Below, in pieces: positions 32,510 to 38,426 of a stretch of 38,426 nucleotides of DNA. The notes under the pieces were generated by a model, which had not been told where the DNA came from, made no database searches, and saw nothing but the letters and a program-made list of their open reading frames with translations. The DNA comes from Bacteroidia bacterium (GTDB lineage Bacteria; Bacteroidota; Bacteroidia; SpSt-205), in the NCBI GenBank assembly GCA_025054525.1, contig JANWZJ010000006.1, positions 24,928 through 63,353 of the forward strand, in the 5' to 3' direction. The translations under genes were made by a program, and so were the position numbers. Positions within the stretch are counted from its first letter, which is position 1. Each line of letters opens with the position of its first letter.

Positions 32510-33523
32510 GTGCCACCCGTGTACGTCGTCGTGCTGACTTATGGGGGAAAGAGTTGGCTGGAGCGGTTCTTACCTTCTCTTTTCGCTACGGATTATCCCG
32601 ATTTCAGGGTTTGGGTCATAGATAATGGAAGTCAGCCCCCACTGATAGACTGGATTGAAGCGCGTTTCCCTCAGGTGAAGGCCCTTCGCTATGCGGAGAA
32701 TACTGGATATGCGGGGGGATATCAGCGATTTTTTTCTGAGCATGGAAGCGAAGTACCTTATTTAGCGCTGCTGAATGATGATGTAGAAGTAACGCCTTCT
32801 TGGCTGCGTGTGCTTGTGGAGCGTATGGAGAGATGTACGGATTTAGCTGCGGTGCAGCCCAAAGTCCTTGCCTGGAGGCAGCGTAATCTCTTTGAGTATG
32901 CAGGGGCGGCTGGAGGATTTCTGGATGTGCTGGGCTACCCTACTTGCCGAGGAAGAGATGAAGCTGACCAAGCACAATATGAAATCCCCTCTCAGGTATT
33001 TTGGGCAGGTGGAGCGGCTTTTCTCTTGCGTACCAAGGCTATCGCCGAGAGCCTTCAAGGTATGCTTTTCAAGTCCTACTACTTCATGCACATGGAAGAG
33101 ATAGATTTGTGTTGGCGGCTGCAGCGTGCAGGCTGGAAAGTAGGGTATGAGCCCGCCAGTGTCGTTTATCATGTGGGAGGGGCTTCCCTCAGTCATGCTC
33201 ATGCCCGAAAAACCTTCTATAACTTCCGCAATAGCTTATTCCTGCTCTGGGAAAATCTTTCAGGCTGGGAGCGTTATCTACGCGTAGCTCTACGATTGGT
33301 ACTGGATGCGCCTGCAGCGTTATACCTTCTCATCAAAGGCGGACCCTCCCATGTAGCGGCTATTGCTTGCGCACACTGGAGCTTCTTCGGCTACATAGCT
33401 CGGAAAAAACTAAACATCTGCGCATATCTGCCTTTTCTACCCTACCGCCAGCTCAAGGGTATCGCCTCCCTACCTACGCTGTCTGGCAAAAGAAAATATC
33501 CCTATCTTCCCTTAGTGTGCTAA
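32510..33523 (+). CDS. GT2 family glycosyltransferase
   Basis: A 337-residue GT-A-fold inverting glycosyltransferase. It starts VYVVVLTYGGKSWLERFLPSL and has VIDNGS for nucleotide binding, the metal-binding NDD at 89-91 in LALLNDDVEVTP, and an EEIDLCWRLQRAGW acceptor-site block typical of rhamnosyl-type GT2 enzymes. C-terminal hydrophobic helices (about 265-300) suggest membrane association. Donor and acceptor cannot be read from sequence. The GTG start at 32510 lies 25 bp from the divergent nrnA start. It is followed by two nucleotide-sugar genes, so a role in surface polysaccharide assembly is likely. Confidence 0.88.
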   Translation: MPPVYVVVLTYGGKSWLERFLPSLFATDYPDFRVWVIDNGSQPPLIDWIEARFPQVKALRYAENTGYAGGYQRFFSEHGSEVPYLALLNDDVEVTPSWLRVLVERMERCTDLAAVQPKVLAWRQRNLFEYAGAAGGFLDVLGYPTCRGRDEADQAQYEIPSQVFWAGGAAFLLRTKAIAESLQGMLFKSYYFMHMEEIDLCWRLQRAGWKVGYEPASVVYHVGGASLSHAHARKTFYNFRNSLFLLWENLSGWERYLRVALRLVLDAPAALYLLIKGGPSHVAAIACAHWSFFGYIARKKLNICAYLPFLPYRQLKGIASLPTLSGKRKYPYLPLVC

Positions 33524-33532
33524 TCTTCTCTC

Positions 33533-33540
33533 TACCTTTG
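33533..33540 (+). promoter_or_regulatory. putative -7 box of the UDP-HexNAc dehydrogenase operon (TACCTTTG)
   Basis: A perfect TAnnTTTG ending 5 nt before the GTG at 33546, in the 22-bp gap after the GT2 gene. Confidence 0.55.
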
Positions 33541-33545
33541 CGCTT

Positions 33546-34826
33546 GTGAAAGAACCGGATTTTCCTGTAATAGGCGTAATCGGGCTGGGGTATGTAGGGC
33601 TTCCTGTGGCAGTGGCATTCTCTAAGCATTATCCGGTCATCGGCTTTGATATCTCTTCCGAGCGCGTCAGAGAACTGCGCAAGGGGTATGATAGAAACAA
33701 AGAGTTCCCTCCTGAGCTGCTTCGCCGAGAGGGGCTGCTCTTTACTGATGAAGAGAGGGATTTAGCGAAAGCTAACTTTTATATCGTGGCTGTGCCCACT
33801 CCTATTGATGCATATAAGGTGCCGGATTTAGAGCCGCTGCGTCAGGCTAGTGAGACTTTGGCTCGCTGGCTCAAACGCGGAGATACCGTGGTCTATGAGA
33901 GCACCGTATATCCGGGTTGTACAGAGGAGGTATGCTTGCCTATTTTAGAGCGAAGCGGCCTCAAGGCAGGTATAGATTTTGGGTTGGGTTATTCGCCTGA
34001 GCGCATCAATCCAGGAGATGTAGCTCGTCCCTTAGAGAAAATCACTAAAGTCGTCTCCGGACATACTACCGAATCGCTTGATTATATCGCAAAAGTCTAT
34101 GGGCGCGTGATAGAAGCGGGACTACATAAAGCTCCGTCTATTCGCGTAGCAGAAGCAGCCAAAGTAATTGAAAATACCCAGCGCGACCTGAATATCGCTC
34201 TTGTCAATGAACTGGCTATGCTCTTTCAAGAAATGGGGATTAGTGTATATGATGTGTTAGAGGCTGCCAGAACAAAATGGAATTTCCATGCTTATACCCC
34301 CGGTTTAGTAGGGGGGCACTGCATCGGAGTAGACCCTTATTATCTCACCTATAAAGCGACGGAGAAAAACTTTTATCCCCATGTGATTTTGGCAGGCAGG
34401 CGCATTAACGACTCCTTTCCTGCTTATGTAGCGAATCGTATTCTACAGAAACTCAGCCAACTGCGCCGTTATCCTCCTTTGCATATTCTGGTACTGGGTT
34501 TTACTTTCAAGGAGAATGTGCCCGATATTCGCAATACCAAGGTATATGATCTTGTTCTTGCGCTGCGAGCGCATGGGGTGGAGGTAGAGGTTACGGATCC
34601 CCTTGCTCATGCCGATGAGGTGGAGCGAGAATACGGAATCAATCTAATCCAGCCAAAGGAAGCTGCTTACGATGCTATCGTGTTGGCTGTTGCTCATCAG
34701 CAATATAAGTCCCTCAGTGAAGATGAATTGCTGCGTTGGGGCAAGCCTGGCGTACTTTTAGCAGACATTAAGGGGCTTTATCGGAATAAAATTCATCATC
34801 CATCGCTTCATTACTGGACGCTATGA
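33546..34826 (+). CDS. UDP-N-acetyl-hexosamine 6-dehydrogenase (WbpA/TviB-like)
   Basis: Oxidises the C6 alcohol of a UDP-N-acetylhexosamine to the uronic acid using NAD. The 426 residues contain the Rossmann motif GLGYVGLP (13-20), TPIDAYKVPDL, ESTVYPGCTEE and the catalytic Cys259 in GGHCIGVDPYYL. Between them lie the UDP-sugar binding AAKVIENTQRDLNIALVNE and a C-terminal domain starting VLGFTFKENVPDIRNTK. The GYSPERINPGD segment is typical of the HexNAc branch, not UDP-glucose dehydrogenase. GTG start, 5 nt after a TACCTTTG box. Its stop overlaps the aminotransferase start as ATGA, so the two enzymes probably act in one pathway. Confidence 0.9.
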   Translation: MKEPDFPVIGVIGLGYVGLPVAVAFSKHYPVIGFDISSERVRELRKGYDRNKEFPPELLRREGLLFTDEERDLAKANFYIVAVPTPIDAYKVPDLEPLRQASETLARWLKRGDTVVYESTVYPGCTEEVCLPILERSGLKAGIDFGLGYSPERINPGDVARPLEKITKVVSGHTTESLDYIAKVYGRVIEAGLHKAPSIRVAEAAKVIENTQRDLNIALVNELAMLFQEMGISVYDVLEAARTKWNFHAYTPGLVGGHCIGVDPYYLTYKATEKNFYPHVILAGRRINDSFPAYVANRILQKLSQLRRYPPLHILVLGFTFKENVPDIRNTKVYDLVLALRAHGVEVEVTDPLAHADEVEREYGINLIQPKEAAYDAIVLAVAHQQYKSLSEDELLRWGKPGVLLADIKGLYRNKIHHPSLHYWTL

Positions 34827-35950
34827 GAATGCTCAAAATGGTAGATTTAGGGATGGAGCGCCAGTTTTTTGGACCCAAACTGGAGAATGCAATCCTTCAA
34901 GTGCTGGAGCATACTCAGTACATCCGAGGCCCAGAGGTAAATGCTTTTGCTCAGGAGCTAAGTGGGTATTTAGGGGGAATTCATGTGACTCCCTGTGCAA
35001 ATGGCACGGATGCGCTTCAACTGGCTCTCATGGCATTAGATGTAGCGCCAGGGGACGAGGTTATCGTGCCTGCTTTCACTTATGTCTCTACGGCTGAAGT
35101 GGCGGCTCTGCTTAGGCTGCGGGTGCGCTGGGCAGAAGTATCCTTAGACCACTTCAATCTTCTGCCCGAAGGTTTAGAGAAAGCCTGGAGCCCCCGAGTC
35201 AAAGCGATTGTGCCCGTCCATCTCTTCGGACAAGCAGCACCCCTGAAAGAAATCATAGACTTTGCCCGTGAAAAGGGTATAGCCGTCATAGAAGATGCTG
35301 CACAGGCTTTGGGTACAGAATACATCTTTTCAGATGGGCGCAGAGCTAAGGTCGGCACCTTGGGCGACATAGGTTGTACTTCGTTTTTCCCTTCTAAGAA
35401 TTTAGGCTGTTATGGGGATGGAGGGGCTATTTTCACGGCTTCGGTTACTTTAGCCCAGCGCTTGGCCCGAATCGCCAATCATGGACAAGACACCCTCTAT
35501 GAGTTCCGAGAAGTAGGCGTCAATTCTCGCTTAGATAGCATACAAGCAGCTATCCTTCGGGTAAAGCTCCCTTATTTAGATGAATTCAATACGCGCCGTA
35601 GAGCCATAGCGGATATCTACGATAGCTACTTCAAAGACATAGCGGCGCTTCAAGTACCTGCTCGCATGCCTTGGAGTACGCATATTTTTCATCAATACAC
35701 GCTACGAGTGCTAAGTGGGAAGCGAGATGAACTGCGCGGTTATCTCCAGCAGCGAGGGGTGCCAGCGATGGTGTATTACCCGGCGCCGCTGCATTTACAG
35801 CCAGCTTATCGCAGCCCTGATTATCCCGAAGGCAGCTTTCCACAGGCTGAAAGGTTAGCTCGTGAAGTGATTTCTCTTCCGATGCATCCATTTCTCAGTG
35901 AGGACCAGATAGCGTATATTGCCGAAAGTGTACGCGATTTCTTTAGATAA
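34823..35950 (+). CDS. DegT/DnrJ/EryC1 family sugar aminotransferase (WbpE-like)
   Basis: A PLP-dependent enzyme that transfers an amino group to a ketosugar nucleotide. The 375 residues match the family: ANGTDALQLAL for the PLP phosphate, PAFTYVSTAEV, HLFGQ, the AVIEDAAQALG motif with the PLP-binding Asp, and Lys192 in SFFPSKNLGCYGDGGA as the Schiff-base residue. Placed directly after a UDP-HexNAc dehydrogenase, it could be the WbpE step of a 2,3-diamino-uronic acid pathway. A WbpB-like 3-dehydrogenase would then be needed and is not in the window. The ATG overlaps the previous stop by 4 nt; an in-frame ATG at 34829 is also possible. Confidence 0.88.
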   Translation: MRMLKMVDLGMERQFFGPKLENAILQVLEHTQYIRGPEVNAFAQELSGYLGGIHVTPCANGTDALQLALMALDVAPGDEVIVPAFTYVSTAEVAALLRLRVRWAEVSLDHFNLLPEGLEKAWSPRVKAIVPVHLFGQAAPLKEIIDFAREKGIAVIEDAAQALGTEYIFSDGRRAKVGTLGDIGCTSFFPSKNLGCYGDGGAIFTASVTLAQRLARIANHGQDTLYEFREVGVNSRLDSIQAAILRVKLPYLDEFNTRRRAIADIYDSYFKDIAALQVPARMPWSTHIFHQYTLRVLSGKRDELRGYLQQRGVPAMVYYPAPLHLQPAYRSPDYPEGSFPQAERLAREVISLPMHPFLSEDQIAYIAESVRDFFR

Positions 35951-37332
35951 TGCTGATAGGCGTAGTAGCGTATATCGGGGTATCTATTTTGATTGGTCTG
36001 TGGGCTGCTCGGCGCGTTCATAACAGTCAAGACTATCTCGTAGCCAGCCGCCGCTTGCCGTTGCTATGGTCGCTTTCCTTGCTTTTCTCTACGTGGTTTG
36101 GCTCAGAGACTATCTTAGGCGCCTCTGAAACTATCGCCCAACGAGGACTCCTCGCTGTCATAGAAGACCCTTTTGGCAGTGCTTTGTGCTTATTCTTGGT
36201 GGGGGTGTGGCTTGCCCGTCCCTTTTATCGGCTTCCTGTGCGAAACTTCGGCGATTTCTACGCGCTCTACTTCGGAAAATGGACTGAACGAATAGCCACT
36301 CCCCTTATGATTATATCTTATTTTGGCTGGATAGCAGCTCAGTTAGTGGCGCTGGGGCAAGTGATTGCGCACTTCTCGGGCTGGAGCCTGAACTTTTCCA
36401 TGCTCATCGCTTCCCTACTCATCCTTTCCTATACCTTCTGGGGGGGAATGTGGTCTGTAGCCGCTGTGGACCTTCTGCAAAATGTAGTAATCGTAGCAGG
36501 ATTGATTGTACTAGCCTTTTTTCTGCCGGAAGGCTGGTCTCAACGCATGAAGGAGCTGCCGGAGGGTTTTCTCCGGTTTGTGCCGCCTTGGGATGGGCAT
36601 GCGTGGATGGAATACCTTGCCGCGTGGATGGTAATCGGGCTGGGGTCCCTTCCCCAGCAGGATATGTATCAGCGGGTCGTTGCCGCCCGCAGCGAAAATA
36701 CGGCAGTTCGTGCAGCAGTGGGCGCCTCCATTCTGTATCTGACAATAGGACTCTTGCCGCTACTGGCGGGGCTCTGTGTGCGTATGTACCACCCCGAATG
36801 GCTTACCGAACAAGAAGTAAGCATGCGCTCTCCCATCCTTCGTTTAGTAGAGACCTATATGCCTCCCTTCGTACAAATAGGCTTTTGGGGGGCGCTGATC
36901 TCTGCTATTATGAGCAGTGCCAGTGGTGGTATCTTAGCCCCTGCAGCCCTCCTCGCTGAAAATGTAATCGGCGGCTGGACACGCTTCTCCCCCTTAGCCA
37001 AAGCCCGATTATCCGTGGTAGTCGTAACTCTACTTTGCTTGCTGATGGGGCTATACGAACGAAATGTCTATGAGCTTGTGGGGGAATCGTCCATTTTTAG
37101 TTTAGTAACGCTTTTCTGGCCTATGGTTGTAGGCTTGCACCTACCCCGTTTGCGCAGTAGTATAGGGGCTATCCTAAGCATGATTCTCGGAGTACTTGCA
37201 TATTATGTGGCGAAATGGATAGAAATCTCTATTCCCCCTTTATGGTATGGCTTCATTCTTAGCATAGTAGGGTATGGAATAGGCTGGCTCATAGAAAAAT
37301 GGTATCAATCCTGTACGCATGTATCCGCTTGA
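35950..37332 (+). CDS. sodium:solute symporter family transporter
   Basis: A 460-residue inner-membrane carrier with about 12-13 hydrophobic helices across its length. It is of the SSS (SLC5-like) family: RRVHNSQDYLVASRRLP after the first helix, STWFGSETILGASE in helix 2, and SAIMSSASGGILAPAALLAENV in the late sodium-site helix. The substrate is not predictable; SSS members carry sugars, amino acids, or organic anions with sodium. Its ATG shares one base with the aminotransferase stop (TAATG), and it overlaps the CoA-transferase gene by 14 bp. It is thus in the same transcript, though it need not belong to the sugar pathway. Confidence 0.9.
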   Translation: MLIGVVAYIGVSILIGLWAARRVHNSQDYLVASRRLPLLWSLSLLFSTWFGSETILGASETIAQRGLLAVIEDPFGSALCLFLVGVWLARPFYRLPVRNFGDFYALYFGKWTERIATPLMIISYFGWIAAQLVALGQVIAHFSGWSLNFSMLIASLLILSYTFWGGMWSVAAVDLLQNVVIVAGLIVLAFFLPEGWSQRMKELPEGFLRFVPPWDGHAWMEYLAAWMVIGLGSLPQQDMYQRVVAARSENTAVRAAVGASILYLTIGLLPLLAGLCVRMYHPEWLTEQEVSMRSPILRLVETYMPPFVQIGFWGALISAIMSSASGGILAPAALLAENVIGGWTRFSPLAKARLSVVVVTLLCLLMGLYERNVYELVGESSIFSLVTLFWPMVVGLHLPRLRSSIGAILSMILGVLAYYVAKWIEISIPPLWYGFILSIVGYGIGWLIEKWYQSCTHVSA

Positions 37333-38371
37333 AGGTGTGAGAGTATTAGAACTGGCGCGCCTTTTTCCTGGACCTTTTGCAGGAATGATCCTTCGGGATT
37401 TAGGCGCGACGGTAGTGAAGGTAGAACCCCTTCCCGGCGCAGACCCTATCCGAGGAAGTGATCTCTTTGACCTCCTCAATCGTGGTAAATACAGCGTCTC
37501 TTTCGCCAGTCAGCATCTCTCCGAGTTCTTAGCGAGCGCTTTACCAAAGGTAGATATTCTCCTGACCAACTATCGTCTTTCTACTCAGGCCGCATTAGGT
37601 CTCTCACCTGAAGCCGTATTAGAGAAACATCCCCACCTTATTTATGTAAATATCACTGCTTTTTCGGATGACCGACCGGGGCATGATTTGAATTTTTTAG
37701 CGGAGAGTGGGGTGTTGGAGCGCATGCGCGCCTTGAAAGAAGCCATTCCCATCGTGCCAGGATTTTTGATAGGAGATATATTAGGGGGAACGGCTTCAGC
37801 GCTCGTGCGGGTGTTGGCTGCCCTGTACGCTCGCACCCGCACAGGGAGAGGGGAATATATCCCCGTATCCATGCGTGAGGAACTGCTGCGTTGGAGTCTA
37901 TCCCTGGCTAATACCCATAGGATGTTTGGGGGTGAGCTACCGCCTCCCGGGGCTGATTTTCTATCAGGCGGTATGCCCTGTTATCGGGTGTATTCTACGA
38001 AGGATGGGCGTTATATCGCCGTCGCTGCAATTGAAGAGAAGTTTTGGGCGCAGTTTTGTAGTTTCTTGGGCAGGGAGGACCTTATCCCGTATGGTCGGGT
38101 GGTAGGCGACCCGTATCCCCATCAAGAGCTGGAAAAGATTTTTGCCAGTGCCTCTTGGCAGGAGTGGAGAGCTCGCCTGGATACCAATGCCTTTTGTGTC
38201 TCGCCTGTTTATACTTTCGCAGAAGCTATACAGGAGCCCTGGGCCTCTAAGATATGGCGAGAGGGCTTTTTATACTTCTCGGATAAGGAAGAAGGGACGG
38301 TTCCGCGTTTGGGAGAGCATAATACCTGGATAGAGGCAAACTGGGGGATATCCCTTAGCGGGATACAATGA
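37319..38371 (+). CDS. class III CoA-transferase / alpha-methylacyl-CoA racemase-like (CaiB/BaiF)
   Basis: A 350-residue CaiB/BaiF family protein. The start PLEGVRVLELARLFPGPFAGMILRDLGA and VEPLPGADPIR are typical CoA-binding features. His122 in GHDLNFLA and Asp153 in IGDILGGTASAL match the catalytic His/Asp of alpha-methylacyl-CoA racemases, and Asp153 is also the nucleophile of class III transferases. The GHDLN motif favours the racemase branch, which inverts C2 of 2-methylacyl-CoAs. The final residues overlap the end of a minus-strand gene by 17 bp. It follows the symporter gene directly. Confidence 0.85.
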   Translation: MYPLEGVRVLELARLFPGPFAGMILRDLGATVVKVEPLPGADPIRGSDLFDLLNRGKYSVSFASQHLSEFLASALPKVDILLTNYRLSTQAALGLSPEAVLEKHPHLIYVNITAFSDDRPGHDLNFLAESGVLERMRALKEAIPIVPGFLIGDILGGTASALVRVLAALYARTRTGRGEYIPVSMREELLRWSLSLANTHRMFGGELPPPGADFLSGGMPCYRVYSTKDGRYIAVAAIEEKFWAQFCSFLGREDLIPYGRVVGDPYPHQELEKIFASASWQEWRARLDTNAFCVSPVYTFAEAIQEPWASKIWREGFLYFSDKEEGTVPRLGEHNTWIEANWGISLSGIQ

Positions 38372-38426
38372 GTCGGCGGACACTCCGAACCTTTCCTTCC
38401 TCAGTAAGCCAGCGCACATAGTAAAG
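38355..38426 (-). CDS. C-terminal end of a T9SS sorting domain, gene continues outside the window
   Basis: The minus strand reads open from the window edge to a TAA at 38355-38357, giving 23 residues. They begin LYYVRW, then LTEEGK, and end RRLIVSR. This matches the closing pattern of type A T9SS sorting domains (GLYxVRW, a charged turn, then a short basic strand) and parallels the end of the 24788-25576 protein. It is the C-terminus of another secreted protein of unknown cargo. It overlaps the convergent racemase gene by 17 bp. Confidence 0.6.
   Translation of the reverse strand, partial: LYYVRWLTEEGKVRSVRRLIVSR

Noticed and set aside
36450-36959. 169-residue plus-strand open frame
   Set aside because: It overlaps the transmembrane core of the sodium:solute symporter in another frame and has the Cys/Arg-rich composition of a shadow frame.
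1-38426. Defence system, CRISPR array, prophage or insertion sequence
   Set aside because: Looked for on both strands. No regular direct repeats, transposase, Cas, toxin-antitoxin or restriction motifs were seen; recQ and the HD-domain protein are housekeeping in context.

Overview
The window is a gene-dense chromosomal segment that looks like the core genome of a member of the Bacteroidota. The evidence is: a protein with a recognisable C-terminal type IX secretion sorting domain plus the tail of a second one at the right edge; lineage-typical families (DUF1599, a DUF4292-like lipoprotein, a DUF4199-like membrane protein, the outer-membrane protein that follows coaX); aroQ next to xerD; a futalosine-pathway menaquinone gene (mqnD); and promoter boxes of the Bacteroidota -7 type TAnnTTTG. 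Base composition is near 50 percent GC by eye. I see no rRNA, tRNA, CRISPR array, insertion sequence or prophage. Nothing looks recently acquired.

Layout. 1-3095: tail of an unknown membrane protein, aroQ, xerD, a DUF4199-like protein, DUF1599, and a fatty-acid 2-hydroxylase-like enzyme. 3280-7743 (plus): cysS and an M28 peptidase lipoprotein, then an M23/LysM peptidase, pth and an NlpC/P60 lipoprotein. 7625-9464 (minus): YjbQ, MutY and a Nudix hydrolase. 9514-12684 (plus): a small beta-barrel protein, an amidohydrolase-fold protein without its metal ligands, and an M19 dipeptidase. 12651-15768 (minus): a conserved unknown protein and a 7TM-HD phosphodiesterase. 15792-22679 (minus): recQ, a lytic transglycosylase with LysM, birA, coaX, the coaX-linked outer-membrane protein and HMG-CoA lyase. 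22735-24754 (plus): kdsD and manC. 24788-32484 (minus): nrnA, an FKBP lipoprotein, an outer-membrane protein, plsY, a sugar nucleotidyltransferase, a TPR protein, a DUF4292-like lipoprotein, mqnD and a T9SS cargo with a CxxCH motif. 32510-38371 (plus): a GT2 glycosyltransferase, a UDP-HexNAc dehydrogenase, a DegT aminotransferase, a sodium:solute symporter and a class III CoA-transferase/racemase.

Many genes serve envelope and polysaccharide assembly: KdsD (Kdo), ManC (GDP-mannose), a UDP-HexNAc dehydrogenase with an aminotransferase, GT2, PlsY, peptidoglycan hydrolases and several outer-membrane proteins. The rest are housekeeping genes for cofactors (CoaX, BirA, MqnD), translation (CysS, Pth), repair (MutY, RecQ, XerD) and nucleotide signalling (PgpH-like, NrnA).

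Two architectural features stand out. First, almost every junction is an overlap or a gap of a few bases, including a 119-bp convergent coding overlap, a 71-bp same-strand overlap and a 24-bp overlap of divergent 5' ends; the largest gap is 184 bp. Second, a TAnnTTTG-like box sits only 3-5 nt before the start codon of many first genes, so the expected transcription start falls on or next to the start codon. This suggests widespread leaderless transcription. I found no convincing novel multi-gene defence or mobile system; the promoter arrangement and overlaps are the most interesting signals.
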